Source: Pseudarthrobacter sp. NIBRBAC000502770 (GTDB lineage: Bacteria; Actinomycetota; Actinomycetes; Actinomycetales; Micrococcaceae). From it: a DNA stretch of 64,000 bases. Location of the stretch: assembly GCF_006517815.1 (NCBI RefSeq), contig NZ_CP041197.1, positions 10,327 to 74,326 of the forward strand. Reading direction: 5' to 3'. How positions within the stretch are numbered: position 1 is the stretch's first letter; the number at the start of each line of letters is the position of its first letter. The position numbers and the translations under genes are program-made. Shown here piece by piece: positions 33,181 through 43,266 of the stretch. A model generated the notes under the pieces. That model did no database searches. It saw nothing but the letters and a program-made list of their open reading frames with translations, and had not been told where the DNA came from.

Positions 33181-33612
33181 TCAACCGCAGCACAATAATG
33201 AAAGTCCGGACAGGAAGAGCAGGCTCCGAATCCACACGCCCAGGGTTTCAGCAGCCTTCACCTGAGCCGGGTCGAGCGGCGTTTCAAGGTCGTAGATTGC
33301 CGACGCCGCCCACAACTGGTAGCGGACGACCTCTCTGCGGAAGATAAACCAGATCCCCGCCAACAGCATCAGCCCAAGTCCAAGTTCGGCAGTCATCCCG
33401 CTCTCCGCTGGAGCGATACCCATCCCAGGGACCAGAATGACGTAGAGACCAAGGGCAGCCAGGATGGCGCCAGCTGCGAGAACCATCCGGCGGCTCAGGG
33501 CAGGAACGGCATCACCGTCCCGCTCCGGATGGGAGCGGGACGTCATCAGCCCAAGTGCCGCAGCCAGTGCCACAAGCGATCCACCGAACAGGACAGATAA
33601 CGGTTCGCCCAC
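33181..33612 (-). CDS. Hypothetical four-TM membrane protein
   Basis: The 143-residue protein has TM helices at about residues 4-23, 43-62, 72-92 and 125-142 and ends in LSLLCCG. There is a soluble loop (RYQLWAASAIYDLETPLDPAQVKAAETL). No family is recognised. It lies between the two copper units with its own weak promoter. A link to copper is suggested only by position and the terminal Cys pair. Confidence 0.65.
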   Translation of the reverse strand: MGEPLSVLFGGSLVALAAALGLMTSRSHPERDGDAVPALSRRMVLAAGAILAALGLYVILVPGMGIAPAESGMTAELGLGLMLLAGIWFIFRREVVRYQLWAASAIYDLETPLDPAQVKAAETLGVWIRSLLFLSGLSLLCCG

Positions 33613-33758
33613 GAACAGACCTCTTTGCCGACTAGTGAGGCCAGATTACAAGAAGCGGTGACGCCGTCACCATCCCCGGCTCCCTCGCGACGCCTTCGAA
33701 GTCTGCCGGTGACCTCTACGACATCACCGCAGGAACTGCACCCCGGAGGGGCGCCCGG

Positions 33759-33804
33759 TAATACCCCTGGGGGTAGTGGACTTTATACCCTATGGGGGTA
33801 TACA
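33759..33804 (+). promoter_or_regulatory. Two tandem CsoR sites and promoter of csoR-copZ-copA
   Basis: Site 1 is TACCCC-TG-GGGGTA (33762-33775). Site 2 is TATACCC-N5-GGGTATA (33784-33802), which overlaps the -10 TATACA (33799-33804). A TGGACT -35-like element (33777-33782) lies 16 bp upstream. The operon is probably autoregulated by CsoR. Confidence 0.85.
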
Positions 33805-33829
33805 GTGTTGCCATACCCGAGGAGAAGCC

Positions 33830-34147
33830 ATGAGCGAAACCACTGACGCCACCGCCGCTCTCGTAGCTGAGCACGGTTACACCTCAGACAAAGCCGCCTA
33901 CCTGAGAAGGCTCAAGCGCATTGAAGGCCAGGTTCGGGGCATTGCCCGGATGGTCGATGAGGATGCGTACTGCATCGACATCCTGACCCAGGTCGCGGCC
34001 GTCAACAAGGCACTGCATGCAGTCAGTCTCGGACTGCTGGAAGACCACATCGGCCATTGCGTTGTCAACGCCGCGGCCGAGTCACCTGAGGCGGGCGGGG
34101 CGAAAGTCAAGGAAGCAGCAGACGCCATCGGACGCCTGCTGCGCTAG
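33830..34147 (+). CDS. csoR: CsoR copper-sensing repressor
   Basis: The 105-residue all-helical protein has the Cu(I) triad Cys48, His73, Cys77. The 25 and 4 residue spacings equal those of M. tuberculosis CsoR (36/61/65). The DNA-contact helix contains RRLKRIEGQVRGIARMV. AGGAG lies 7 nt before ATG 33830. It represses its own operon and probably the leftward CPD-ATPase operon through the TATACCCC-type dyads. Confidence 0.95.
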   Translation: MSETTDATAALVAEHGYTSDKAAYLRRLKRIEGQVRGIARMVDEDAYCIDILTQVAAVNKALHAVSLGLLEDHIGHCVVNAAAESPEAGGAKVKEAADAIGRLLR

Positions 34148-34166
34148 GACTAGAAGGAGAATCACC

Positions 34167-34394
34167 ATGAGCGTCAACACCACCGTCAGCATCTCCGGCA
34201 TGCACTGCGGCCACTGCGTATCCTCGGTCAGCGAAGAGCTCCAGGAACTTGAGGGCGTCCAGGACGTCGCCGTCGAACTGAACAAGGACGGCATTTCTGT
34301 AGCCACCATCACCTCAGCGTCCGAGCTTGACCCGGAAGAAATCAGCGAAGCCATCGCCGAAGCGGGTTACACAGTCGTCGGCGGAGCGTACTAG
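34167..34394 (+). CDS. copZ: Copper chaperone CopZ
   Basis: The 75-residue HMA domain has SGMHCGHC at about residues 10-17 and a typical ferredoxin-like fold. It delivers cytoplasmic Cu(I) to CopA. AAGGAG precedes its ATG. Its stop overlaps the GTG start of copA by one base (TAGTG), so the two are translationally coupled. Confidence 0.94.
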   Translation: MSVNTTVSISGMHCGHCVSSVSEELQELEGVQDVAVELNKDGISVATITSASELDPEEISEAIAEAGYTVVGGAY

Positions 34395-36697
34395 TGGAGT
34401 CAGTAACCTTGGCCAACACGCGCGTCATTGACCTCGATATTCAGGGCATGACCTGCGCCTCCTGCGTTGCGCGGGTTGAACGCAAACTCGGGAAACTCGA
34501 TGGCGTCCACGCGGTCGTCAACCTGCCGCTGGAATCCGCCCAGATCACCGTGCCCGAATCAGTCACGGACCAGCAGATCCTCGACACTGTCACCGCCACC
34601 GGCTATTCGGCCCGGCTGAAGGCGGCTCCGACTGCCCGCAACCTGCCTGACGATGGTACCGAGGTGGCGGAACTCTCCGGGGACGAACCGGCGGCGGCCG
34701 CGGCACTGCGGCACCGGCTGCTGCTCGCCGCCGCCCTCACACTGCCGGCGCTCATCATTTCCATGATTCCGGCCGCGCAGTTCCCGAACTGGGGCTGGTG
34801 GGCATTTGCCCTCAGCCTGCCCGTCGTTACTTGGGCGGCCTGGCCCTTCCACCGCGCCGCCGCCGTCAACGCCCGCCACCTGGCCTCCACCATGGACACG
34901 CTGGTGTCCATCGGCGTGGGTGCAGCTTTCCTGTTTTCCACATGGCAACTGCTGGCCGATCCGGCCCTGACCGAACACCCGGGCATGGATATGAGCGCCC
35001 ACGCCCTGTACTTCGAAGTGGCCGCCGTCGTCACAACGTTCCTGCTGCTGGGCAGGTATCTGGAGGCGAACGCGAAACAGAAGGCAGGAAATGCCCTGAA
35101 GGCGCTGCTCAATCTGGGAGCTAAGGAGGCCACGGTAATCCGCGACGGGGCCGAGGTCCGGATGCCGGCGGACCGGCTGCAGCCCGGAGATGTCTTCCTC
35201 GTCCGTCCGGGGGAAAAGATTGCCACCGACGGGTTCGTCGTGGACGGGCAAAGCGCGGTCGATACCTCGCTCATCACCGGTGAATCGCTGCCGGTAGAGG
35301 TCGGCGTGGACGACACCGTGACCGGGGCCACGATCAACACGAATGGCCGGCTACTGGTGAAGGCGACCCGCGTCGGGAGCGAAACAACGCTCGCCCAGAT
35401 GGGCAAGCTGGTCAGCCAGGCACAAAGCGGAAAAGCCCCCATTGCCCGGCTGGCCGACCGGATCAGCGCCGTTTTCGTCCCGATTGTCCTCGCCATTGCC
35501 GCAGCCACCTTCACCATCTGGATGCTCTCCACCGGCGACCAGCAGTCCGCCTTTACCGCCGCTGTCGCGGTCCTGGTCATCGCCTGCCCCTGCGCGCTCG
35601 GCCTTGCCACCCCGACCGCCCTGCTGACCGGAACCGGCCGAGGCGCCCAAATGGGAATCCTGATCAAGGGCCCCCAAGTCCTCGAAGACACCCGCACGGT
35701 CGACACCATCGTGCTGGACAAAACCGGCACCGTGACCAGCGGGCGACTTTCTGTCGCGGGAATCCACAGCTTCACCGGCGCCGGCGAAGAGGAAATCCTG
35801 GCCCTGGCCGGTGCGGTCGAAACCGCCAGCGAGCATCCGATCGCCCAGGCTATCGCCCGCGCTGCCAACCTCAATGGACCGCTGCTGCCGGTGACCGGCT
35901 TTGAGAGCGCACCCGGCGGAGGCGTCCGGGGAACCGTCGACGGCCGCCAAGTGGTCGCCGGACGCGCCGGGTGGCTCCAGGACAACGGCATCATCGTGGA
36001 GGACCGCCATCGCGCGGCCCTGCAAACACGGGAGGAAACCGGCGCCACCGTCATCTGGGTCGCCGTCGACGGCCTGACCGCGGGAATCATCAGCCTCACC
36101 GACACAGTCAAGGACGGCTCCGGCGCGGCTATCGCCCGGCTCAAAGCGCTCGGACTCCGGCCCATCCTGCTGACTGGCGACAATGCCGCCGCCGCGGCGA
36201 TCGTTGCCGCCGACGTGGGCATCCCGGCCCGGGATGTCCTTGCGGGTGTTCTGCCGGAAGGAAAAGTTGATGCGGTCCGGAAGCTGCAGGCAGCCGGGGC
36301 TACGGTGGCGATGGCGGGGGACGGCGTCAACGACGCAGCGGCCCTGGCGCAGGCTGATCTGGGCATAGCCATGGGCAGCGGGACGGACGTCGCGATCGCC
36401 GCGGCCGACCTGACGGTCATGGGAAACGACCTCGACCAGGTCGCCCAGGCGATCGAGCTGTCCCGCCGCACCCTGGCCACCATCAAGACCAACCTGTTCT
36501 GGGCTTTCTTCTACAACGCCATCGGGATCCCGGTCGCCGCTTTGGGGCTGCTGAATCCGATGATCGCAGGCGCCGCGATGGCCGCCAGTTCGGTCCTGGT
36601 CGTCAGCAATTCGCTGCGCCTGCGCCGCTTCGACGGGAGGGCGGTTCCGGATCCCGCAGCGCATCCGCCTGCCGCCCTGCCCGTTCCGGTCGGCTAA
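34394..36697 (+). CDS. copA: Copper-exporting P1B-1 ATPase CopA
   Basis: The 767-residue protein has an N-terminal HMA domain (GMTCASC, Cys21/Cys24) and eight predicted TM helices. It carries TGES, the CPC ion-pathway motif in [13 protein letters not shown] at about 396, DKTGT at about 441 and GDGVNDA. It exports Cu(I) across the plasma membrane. The start at GTG 34394 overlaps copZ. This is the canonical partner to the unusual CPD pump encoded leftward. Confidence 0.96.
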   Translation: MESVTLANTRVIDLDIQGMTCASCVARVERKLGKLDGVHAVVNLPLESAQITVPESVTDQQILDTVTATGYSARLKAAPTARNLPDDGTEVAELSGDEPAAAAALRHRLLLAAALTLPALIISMIPAAQFPNWGWWAFALSLPVVTWAAWPFHRAAAVNARHLASTMDTLVSIGVGAAFLFSTWQLLADPALTEHPGMDMSAHALYFEVAAVVTTFLLLGRYLEANAKQKAGNALKALLNLGAKEATVIRDGAEVRMPADRLQPGDVFLVRPGEKIATDGFVVDGQSAVDTSLITGESLPVEVGVDDTVTGATINTNGRLLVKATRVGSETTLAQMGKLVSQAQSGKAPIARLADRISAVFVPIVLAIAAATFTIWMLSTGDQQSAFTAAVAVLVIACPCALGLATPTALLTGTGRGAQMGILIKGPQVLEDTRTVDTIVLDKTGTVTSGRLSVAGIHSFTGAGEEEILALAGAVETASEHPIAQAIARAANLNGPLLPVTGFESAPGGGVRGTVDGRQVVAGRAGWLQDNGIIVEDRHRAALQTREETGATVIWVAVDGLTAGIISLTDTVKDGSGAAIARLKALGLRPILLTGDNAAAAAIVAADVGIPARDVLAGVLPEGKVDAVRKLQAAGATVAMAGDGVNDAAALAQADLGIAMGSGTDVAIAAADLTVMGNDLDQVAQAIELSRRTLATIKTNLFWAFFYNAIGIPVAALGLLNPMIAGAAMAASSVLVVSNSLRLRRFDGRAVPDPAAHPPAALPVPVG

Positions 36698-36891
36698 CCC
36701 CGGTTCCAGTTGCAGGCATTCCCGCACCACGAAACACAGGGCCGGTGGAGGCCACCCACGATAGAGAATGCGTGACGGTCTGGTTCCTGGTGTTCACGCC
36801 GGCACTGAGAGCACTTGGCCGCTGTCGACGTAGACGCCAAGGTGGCCCGGTATCCTTTATGGAAGGCAACCCGTTTGGGAGGAGGAACTTC

Positions 36892-37365
36892 GTGATCGAC
36901 GCTTTACCCCGCCGCGCTGCGGCGTTCCTCCGCCGAGCGAGCCTGCTTGCCGGTCTGCTGGCCATCATCGCCGGGATCTTCGGCATGCATGTCATGACCG
37001 GCCCCCACAGCATGCCGGCATCCACCGCCGTCCAGGGCGTGGAGATGCAGCATGTGATGCAGCCACCGGCCACCACGCACTCGTCCCATGCCCCCAGCGC
37101 CACACCGGTCATAGACAGTTCACCATTACCGGATACGAGGTCCATGCCGGGACCGTCGTGTGCTGACCTGGGGGGGTGCGCCATGATGGCATCCATGGAT
37201 GCCTCGTGCATTCCGTCCCCCGGCAACACATCGCTGGCAGCCCCGCTGCCCGGCCAGACCCCTTTTGCAGCGCACAACGATGCCGATGCGCCGACCCCGG
37301 CCTCCGCATACTCCTATCTTCCGGGAAGTCCTTCTCCGGGCCAGCTCTGCATCAGCCGGACGTAA
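36892..37365 (+). CDS. DUF6153-like membrane-anchored protein 2
   Basis: The 157-residue protein starts at GTG 36892 with GGGAGGAGG upstream. One N-terminal TM (RASLLAGLLAIIAGIFGMHV) is followed by a Met/His-rich exterior segment (MQHVMQPP, MPGPSC, MMASMDASC) and a conserved ending, PGQLCISRT. Met and His clusters suggest Cu binding outside the membrane. A second member of the family is encoded at 28920-29426 on the opposite side of the copper island. Confidence 0.75.
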   Translation: MIDALPRRAAAFLRRASLLAGLLAIIAGIFGMHVMTGPHSMPASTAVQGVEMQHVMQPPATTHSSHAPSATPVIDSSPLPDTRSMPGPSCADLGGCAMMASMDASCIPSPGNTSLAAPLPGQTPFAAHNDADAPTPASAYSYLPGSPSPGQLCISRT

Positions 37366-37504
37366 GCGGCTGAACCGCGCCGTGTCCTCACCGGCGCATC
37401 AACCCTCGCCCTGACGCGCCCTGCCGGAACTCCGGCCTCGTTGCCGTGCGCGTCGCCAGCCATCGGCGCCCCGCGCCGGTTGATGTTCAAGGACCCCGAT
37501 TTCC

Positions 37505-38107
37505 ATGAAAAAAATTCTGACAATTTCAGCGACCGCCCTCGCAGCTGCCATCGCGCTGGCCGGATGCTCTGCCGGCTCCAGCGGCGGCAGCATGCCCGGC
37601 ATGAACCATGGCAGCTCCGGAACTTCCTCAAGCTCCGCCCCGGCTGCCGCCGCGGACCACAACGCAGCCGACACCATGTTCACGCAGGGGATGATCCCCC
37701 ACCACACACAGGCTGTGGAAATGAGCGACATGATGCTCAAGAAACAGGGCATCGACCCGAAAGTGACCGCCCTGGCCACGAAGATCAAAGCGGACCAGGG
37801 ACCGGAGATCACCACCATGACCGGCTGGCTCAAGACCTGGAACGAGCCGAGCCAAATGTCCGGCGGCCACAGCATGACCGGCATGATGGGCGAGGAGGAC
37901 ATGGGTAAGCTCCAGACCGCCCAGGGCACCGACGCGGCCAAGTTGTTCCTGACCCAGATGATCGCCCACCATCAAGGGGCGGTCATGATGGCCAAGACTG
38001 AAGAATCAGGCGGCAAGAACACCGACGCCGTCGCTCTCAGCAAGAACATCGTGGTTTCCCAGCAAGCGGAAATCCAGGAAATGAAGGATCTGCTGGGCAC
38101 CCTCTAG
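37505..38107 (+). CDS. DUF305 copper-associated lipoprotein
   Basis: The 200-residue protein has a lipobox (ALAAAIALAGC, lipid Cys about 21), a Met/His-rich linker (MPGMNHG) and two DUF305 helical repeats with the MIPHHTQAVEM and MIAHHQGAVMM signatures. The His pairs and Met residues suit metal binding. Family members are induced by copper in actinobacteria. It begins the extracytoplasmic copper operon that continues to 44184. Confidence 0.92.
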   Translation: MKKILTISATALAAAIALAGCSAGSSGGSMPGMNHGSSGTSSSSAPAAAADHNAADTMFTQGMIPHHTQAVEMSDMMLKKQGIDPKVTALATKIKADQGPEITTMTGWLKTWNEPSQMSGGHSMTGMMGEEDMGKLQTAQGTDAAKLFLTQMIAHHQGAVMMAKTEESGGKNTDAVALSKNIVVSQQAEIQEMKDLLGTL

Positions 38108-38176
38108 CCAACGGCACCGGTCCCCCACGGGCCGGTGCCGACGCTCCTTCCTTCCGTCCCCGTCCTGGAGTCCTCA

Positions 38177-39058
38177 ATGCACTTTTCACTGATCCCGCGT
38201 CTGCGGTTCGCAGTCGTCGCCGCTGCGGCGGCCAGCCTTGTCCTGACCCTGTCTGCCTGCGCCCCGGCAACCGGCCCCGCCGTTCCAACCCCACCTCAAA
38301 ACGCCGCGAACACCCTTCCCAGCGCCCACATCCACGGTCTGAGCGTTAACGGCGAAACCGGTCAGGTGCTCCTGGCCACCCACGAAGGCCTGTACGACGT
38401 GTCCAAAAAGCCGGCCGTCAAAGTCGGCCCCACCAACGACCTCATGGGGTTCGCCCCCGCCATGGACCAGGGCGTGTTCTATGCTTCGGGCCATCCGGGC
38501 CAAGGCTCGTCGCTGCCCAGCCCGCTGGGCCTGATCAAGACCAGCGACGGCGGCAAGACCTGGGAACAGCTCTCCCGGCAGAACGAATCCGACTTCCATG
38601 CGCTCACGACGACCAAGTCCGGGATTGTGGCCTTCGACGGAGCACTGCGCACCAGCACAGACGGCAAAACCTGGAAAACAGTCGCCGCCGGGTTCATGCC
38701 GGCAGTCCTGGCCGGGAATCCCTACAGCGACACCGTCCTTGCCACCACCCAGGAGGGCGTGCAGCGCTCGACTGACGGCGGTGCCACCTGGGCGCTGGAC
38801 AAATCCGCCCCGATCATCCAGTTCGCCGCATTCGCCAGCGCCAAGGAAGCCATCGGCGCCGCACCCGACGGGACCGTCTACTATTCCGAGGACGCCGGCT
38901 CCACCTGGAAACAGACGGGCAAAATCACCGGCGAGGTCCAGGCCGTCGCCGCAACGGAAGGCACGGACGGGAACCCCTGGATCTGGGCCGCCACCTCCAC
39001 GGGGCTGGTGGTTTCCACCGACGGCGGGACCACATTCCGGCCCTCTGACGCCGACTGA
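38177..39058 (+). CDS. F510_1955-type glycosylhydrolase-like beta-propeller lipoprotein
   Basis: The 293-residue protein has a signal with a LTLSAC lipobox at about 28. BNR/Asp-box-like repeats follow ([56 protein letters not shown]), indicating a sialidase-like propeller. The catalytic residues of true sialidases are not evident. It matches the F510_1955 family that recurs in Arthrobacter-type copper clusters next to DUF305 and ccdA. Function unknown. Confidence 0.82.
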   Translation: MHFSLIPRLRFAVVAAAAASLVLTLSACAPATGPAVPTPPQNAANTLPSAHIHGLSVNGETGQVLLATHEGLYDVSKKPAVKVGPTNDLMGFAPAMDQGVFYASGHPGQGSSLPSPLGLIKTSDGGKTWEQLSRQNESDFHALTTTKSGIVAFDGALRTSTDGKTWKTVAAGFMPAVLAGNPYSDTVLATTQEGVQRSTDGGATWALDKSAPIIQFAAFASAKEAIGAAPDGTVYYSEDAGSTWKQTGKITGEVQAVAATEGTDGNPWIWAATSTGLVVSTDGGTTFRPSDAD

Positions 39059-39062
39059 ACCG

Positions 39063-39812
39063 ATGGACATCGGCGGATTCTTCGCATCCACGGTGACCTC
39101 CGGGGCCCTGGTCATCGCCATTCCCTTGGCCATGGCGGCAGGGCTGGTGTCATTCCTTTCACCCTGCATCCTGCCCCTGGTGCCGGGCTACCTCGGGTAT
39201 GTGTCCGGGCTGACCGACCCGACCCAGCCGCGCAACCGCCGCCGGGTCATGGCCGGGGTCGGTCTCTTCGTGCTCGGCTTCGCCGCCGTGTTCACGCTCT
39301 ACGGGGCGGCGTTCGGAGCGATCGGATCGTGGCTCCTGCGCTGGCAGGATGTCCTGATGCGCGGCCTCGGCGTCCTTGTGATCCTGATGGGCGCGGCCCT
39401 GCTCGGATTCATCCCCTGGCTGCAGCAGACCCGCAAGATCACCCTTGGCCGCCGGACAGGGCTGGCCGGCGCACCGCTGCTGGGCATCGTCTTCGGACTC
39501 GGCTGGACCCCCTGCATGGGGCCGACGCTCAGCGCCGTCCTGTCCCTGAGCGTCACCACCGCCAGCGCGGGCCGCGGGGCGCTGCTGGCCTTCGCTTACT
39601 GCCTGGGCCTGGGCATCCCCTTCGGCCTGACCGCCATGGGCCTGAACTGGGTCAGCACCGCCCTGGCCTTCGTCCGTCGACACATCCGGGTGGTCAACAT
39701 CGCCGGAGCCTCCATGCTGATCATCCTGGGCGTGCTCATGGTCAGCGGACTCTGGGTGCAGTGGATCTATCAGCTTCAGAACCTCTCCGGGACCTTCCTC
39801 ACCCCCATCTGA
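39063..39812 (+). CDS. ccdA: CcdA-family thiol-disulfide membrane protein
   Basis: The 249-residue protein has six TM helices and one redox Cys in [14 protein letters not shown] (Cys35). The second redox Cys lies in [11 protein letters not shown] at about 160. CcdA moves electrons from cytoplasmic thioredoxin to exterior thiol proteins such as the TlpA-like protein encoded at 44307. The ATG lies 4 nt after the previous stop. In a copper cluster it would keep thiols reduced against Cu-driven oxidation. Confidence 0.93.
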   Translation: MDIGGFFASTVTSGALVIAIPLAMAAGLVSFLSPCILPLVPGYLGYVSGLTDPTQPRNRRRVMAGVGLFVLGFAAVFTLYGAAFGAIGSWLLRWQDVLMRGLGVLVILMGAALLGFIPWLQQTRKITLGRRTGLAGAPLLGIVFGLGWTPCMGPTLSAVLSLSVTTASAGRGALLAFAYCLGLGIPFGLTAMGLNWVSTALAFVRRHIRVVNIAGASMLIILGVLMVSGLWVQWIYQLQNLSGTFLTPI

Positions 39813-39848
39813 CACGCGGCGCTCACGTCCGCCTCCGAAGGACTCCAC

Positions 39849-41429
39849 ATGAACAACCACACCGATCACCCCCTGGGCCGGCGCCGCTTTCTGGGCTTGT
39901 CCGTGGCCGGGGCCGCCGCCGCAGCCCTGGCGGCATGCACCAACACGCGGGTCCCCGCGGGCCTTCCGGCCCGGGTCCTGTCAACCGACCCGCTCGTCGC
40001 CGACTACGAAGCCCGTAGGGCGTTCAGCGGAAAAACGGTCACCCGGAACCTGATCGCCGGATCCTTCCAGACAACGGTCGCCGGGAAGCCGGTCACGACC
40101 TGGGGCTACGACGGCGGCCTGACCGCCCCGGTACTCAGGGCCACGGCGGGCGACCGGCTCCAGATATCACTGGCCAACCGGCTGACGGACCCGACGAGTA
40201 TCCACTGGCATGGCCTTGCGCTGCGGAACGATCAGGACGGCGTCGCGGGGCTCACCCAGGACGCCGTCGCGGCCGGCGCCGGGTTTAGCTACGATTTCAG
40301 GCTCCCTCACCCCGGCACGTACTGGTACCACTCCCACGTGGAAATGCAGCGCGAACGCGCCCTCTACGGGGCGCTGATCATCGAGGACCCGGCCGAAAAA
40401 CTCGTCTACGACCGGGACTGGGTCATCGTCCTGGATGACTGGATGGAAGGCATCACCGGCACCCCGGACGATGTCCTGAACGAGCTCTCCGAAGGCATGT
40501 CCATGCCCGGCATGGACCACGGAACCATGTCCGGGTCCATGGAAGCCTCACCCTCGCCTACCGGCACCGATGGAGCCAGGGGCATGGGGATGAAGCACAT
40601 GCTGATGGGCTCCCGCAGCGACTTCCTCGGCGGCGACGCCGGCGACGTCAGCTACCCGTTCCACCTGTTCAACTCAAAAGGGCCGGAGGAAGCGGAGATC
40701 TTGACGGCGAAGGCGGGACAGGTGATCCGTCTGCGGATCATCAATGCCGCCGGCGACACCGCCTACCGCGTCGGCGTCCCGGGCCAGAAAATCACCCTTA
40801 CCCATACCGACGGATTTCCTGTCCAGCACCAGGAGGTCGACGCTGTCGTGCTGGGCATGGGCGAACGCATCGATGCCCTCCTCACCGTCAGGGAAGGGTT
40901 CACCCCCGTGATGGCACTTCCCGAAGGCAAAACCGGCCAGGCTTTGGGTTTCATCAGCACCGGCACGGGCAAACAGCCCCTTGCCGCCACCCTGCCGGAC
41001 ACGCTGGACGGGACCGTCGTGGATGGCGGCCAGCTCAAGGCCGACCCCGTCGTCACCCTGGCGGCCAAAGCGCCGGACCGCACCCACGAACTCAAACTCA
41101 CCGGCGGTATGGCCAAGTACGACTGGGGCATCAACGGGCGCCGCTTCGACATGAACAAGCCGTTCGAGAACGCCTTCGAGATCAAAGCCGGCGAACGCAT
41201 CGAGGTGAGATTCATCAACGACACCGACATGTGGCACCCCATGCACCTCCATGGCCACACGTTCCAGGTCGGCGACGGCGGGGCCCGCAAAGACACCGTT
41301 ATCGTCCGTGCCAAACAGGCCGTCACGGTGATCTTCGACGCCGATAACCCCGGCCAGTGGCTCACCCACTGCCACAACGCCTACCATGCCGAGCGCGGCA
41401 TGATGGGCGTCTTCTCCTACATCAAATAA
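39849..41429 (+). CDS. Multicopper oxidase (cuprous oxidase type)
   Basis: The 526-residue protein has a twin-arginine signal (GRRRFLGLSVAG, then a lipobox-like LAAC). It has all four copper-ligand blocks: HWHGLAL at about 119, YWYHSHVEMQ at about 160, HPMHLHGHTF near 465 and WLTHCHNAYHAERGM near 505. A Met-rich insertion (MSMPGMDHGTMSGSM at about 218) is typical of Cu(I)-oxidising CueO-like enzymes. It would be exported folded and oxidise Cu(I) to less toxic Cu(II). Confidence 0.95.
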   Translation: MNNHTDHPLGRRRFLGLSVAGAAAAALAACTNTRVPAGLPARVLSTDPLVADYEARRAFSGKTVTRNLIAGSFQTTVAGKPVTTWGYDGGLTAPVLRATAGDRLQISLANRLTDPTSIHWHGLALRNDQDGVAGLTQDAVAAGAGFSYDFRLPHPGTYWYHSHVEMQRERALYGALIIEDPAEKLVYDRDWVIVLDDWMEGITGTPDDVLNELSEGMSMPGMDHGTMSGSMEASPSPTGTDGARGMGMKHMLMGSRSDFLGGDAGDVSYPFHLFNSKGPEEAEILTAKAGQVIRLRIINAAGDTAYRVGVPGQKITLTHTDGFPVQHQEVDAVVLGMGERIDALLTVREGFTPVMALPEGKTGQALGFISTGTGKQPLAATLPDTLDGTVVDGGQLKADPVVTLAAKAPDRTHELKLTGGMAKYDWGINGRRFDMNKPFENAFEIKAGERIEVRFINDTDMWHPMHLHGHTFQVGDGGARKDTVIVRAKQAVTVIFDADNPGQWLTHCHNAYHAERGMMGVFSYIK

Positions 41430-41441
41430 GGGACCCCGACC

Positions 41442-42347
41442 ATGAACACCCCTGTCGCGACAGAACTGTTCTTCCCCTCCCCCGCCGTCAGCGCCTTCCA
41501 GCTCGGGCCGCTGACCATACGCTTCTACGCCCTCGCCATCCTGACAGGAATCGTCGTCGGCGTCTGGCTCACCGCCCGCCGCCTCCGGGCCCGGGGCGGC
41601 ACCACGTCCCAGACCCTGGACATCGTGGCCTGGGCGGTGCCCTTCGGCATCGTCGGTGGCAGGCTCTACCACGTCATCACCGACAACCAACTCTATTTCG
41701 GCCAGGGCAGGGACCCCTGGGGCGCGCTGCGGATCTGGGAAGGCGGCCTCGGGATCTGGGGAGCCGTCGCCCTCGGGCTCGTCGGCGCCGGGATCGGCGC
41801 CCGCCGTGCCGGGGTCCCCTTCGCAGCCTTCGCGGACGCGGCCGCCCCCGGGCTGCTCCTTGCCCAAGGCCTGGGCCGCTGGGGCAACTGGTTCAACAAT
41901 GAACTCTACGGCGAGCCCACGGACCTGCCCTGGAAACTCCAGATCCACGCCATAAACCCGGCCACCGGACAGGCACTGACCGCCCCCGATGGCACACCGG
42001 ACGTCCTCGGCTACTTCCAGCCCACCTTCCTCTACGAGTCCCTCTGGTGCCTGGCCGCAGCGTCGCTGCTGATCTTCCTGGACCGCCGGTACACACTCGG
42101 TGCCGGGGCGGTCTTCTCCCTCTACGTCGTGTTCTACACCGCTGGGCGCTTCGTCTTCGAACTGATGCGCTCCGACCCCGCAAACCTGATTCTGGGCCTG
42201 CGGGTCAACACCTGGGTCTCCGGCCTGCTCTTCCTCGCCGGGCTGGCCCTCTTCCAGCGGCTCAGGACCCGTCCCCGCTCCGCCGTCCCACCCGCACCCG
42301 TCCTGAAGCAGGACTCTGAAGCGCCCAGCAAAGGAATACCCGCATGA
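41442..42347 (+). CDS. lgt: Prolipoprotein diacylglyceryl transferase (plasmid-borne Lgt)
   Basis: The 301-residue protein has seven TM helices, a GGRLYHVITD segment, the signature ARRAGVPFAAFADAAAPGLLLAQGLGRWGNWFNNELYG and a final RFVFELMRSDPAN. It transfers diacylglyceryl to the lipobox Cys of prolipoproteins. A second lgt on a plasmid is notable: several genes of the copper and mercury islands encode lipoproteins, so it may raise their processing. It overlaps the next gene by 4 nt (ATGA). Confidence 0.95.
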   Translation: MNTPVATELFFPSPAVSAFQLGPLTIRFYALAILTGIVVGVWLTARRLRARGGTTSQTLDIVAWAVPFGIVGGRLYHVITDNQLYFGQGRDPWGALRIWEGGLGIWGAVALGLVGAGIGARRAGVPFAAFADAAAPGLLLAQGLGRWGNWFNNELYGEPTDLPWKLQIHAINPATGQALTAPDGTPDVLGYFQPTFLYESLWCLAAASLLIFLDRRYTLGAGAVFSLYVVFYTAGRFVFELMRSDPANLILGLRVNTWVSGLLFLAGLALFQRLRTRPRSAVPPAPVLKQDSEAPSKGIPA

Positions 42348-42979
42348 ACAACACCGGCAAACGACCCTCCGAACACCAGGCCATCGTCGCCGCGATCCGC
42401 GACCGGCAACAGGCCAAACGGCGCCGGTTCAACATCCTCGTCTACGGCGGCTTCGGCCTGCTCCTGGCCGCCATCATCACCGCCGTCGCCTTCGTTGTTG
42501 CCGGGTCCATCCAGCAACGGAACGCGGCGGCCGAAGCGGCCAAAAAACCCATCGACGGGATCCAGACCTTCGCCGGCCTGTCCCGCAACCACGTCCAGAA
42601 CGCCGTGGCCTACCCCCAGGAGCCCGGCGTCGGGGGCGACCACTCCCCCGTCTGGACAAACTGCGGCATCTACACCGACCCGGTCAACGAACAACGCGCC
42701 GTCCATTCCCTGGAACACGGCGCCGTCTGGATCACCTACACCCCCGGCCTGCCCGCGGCCGAGATCACCAGACTCACCGCTCTGGCCAAAGACAAGCCCT
42801 ACGTCCTGCTCAGCCCGGACAAAGACCAGAGCGCCCCGGTCATCGCCACCGCCTGGGGCACCCAGCTGGCGGTCCCGGACGCCGGCGATCCCCGCATCCC
42901 CGCCTTCATCGGCGCCTACGCCCAGTCCCCGAAAGCACCGGAACCTGGAGCCCCCTGCACCGGCGGAACCAACGGCTAA
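42344..42979 (+). CDS. DUF3105 domain membrane-anchored protein
   Basis: The 211-residue protein has a basic N-terminus, one TM (ILVYGGFGLLLAAIITAVAFVV) and an exterior DUF3105 domain. That domain contains a YPQEPGVGGDHSPVWTNCG segment, HSLEHGAVWITY with conserved His, and a final GAPC. The His/Cys pattern suggests a metal site. The family is common in actinobacteria, often beside DUF305 and copper genes. Role unproven. Confidence 0.9.
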   Translation: MNNTGKRPSEHQAIVAAIRDRQQAKRRRFNILVYGGFGLLLAAIITAVAFVVAGSIQQRNAAAEAAKKPIDGIQTFAGLSRNHVQNAVAYPQEPGVGGDHSPVWTNCGIYTDPVNEQRAVHSLEHGAVWITYTPGLPAAEITRLTALAKDKPYVLLSPDKDQSAPVIATAWGTQLAVPDAGDPRIPAFIGAYAQSPKAPEPGAPCTGGTNG

Positions 42980-43009
42980 GCGCACCACCGGTCAAGCAAA
43001 GGACAACCC

Positions 43010-43264
43010 GTGAAGAAGTTCCACAAGCCCAAAGCAGCGGCCGACTCCGAGTCCCGCTACCGCCGGCACCGGAGGCTCGTCCGGATCGGCCAGCTCCTCA
43101 TGGCCGCCGGCGCCCTCGTTCTCATCAGCCATTGGTTCGCCCACCTCGCACCCGCCGGACAGGGACCGGGCATCACGGAGGACATGTTCATCGGCTACCC
43201 CACCGGCGGCGTGCTGCTCCTCATCGGCGCCGTTGTCGCCGGGCGCACCGAGACCAGGCGCTGA
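43010..43264 (+). CDS. Small two-TM membrane protein
   Basis: The 84-residue protein begins at GTG 43010. A basic N-terminus is followed by two TM helices (QLLMAAGALVLISHWFAHL and GYPTGGVLLLIGAVVAG). It ends 2 nt before the start of the CtaG-like gene and seems to be part of the same operon. No function known; proximity to a copper-insertion family protein suggests an accessory role. Confidence 0.78.
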   Translation: MKKFHKPKAAADSESRYRRHRRLVRIGQLLMAAGALVLISHWFAHLAPAGQGPGITEDMFIGYPTGGVLLLIGAVVAGRTETRR

Positions 43265-43266
43265 GC

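Noticed and set aside
34603..36492. A 629-codon minus-strand frame opposite copA
   Set aside because: Antisense to an unmistakable P1B ATPase; the product is Ser/Ala/Arg-rich and motif-free.
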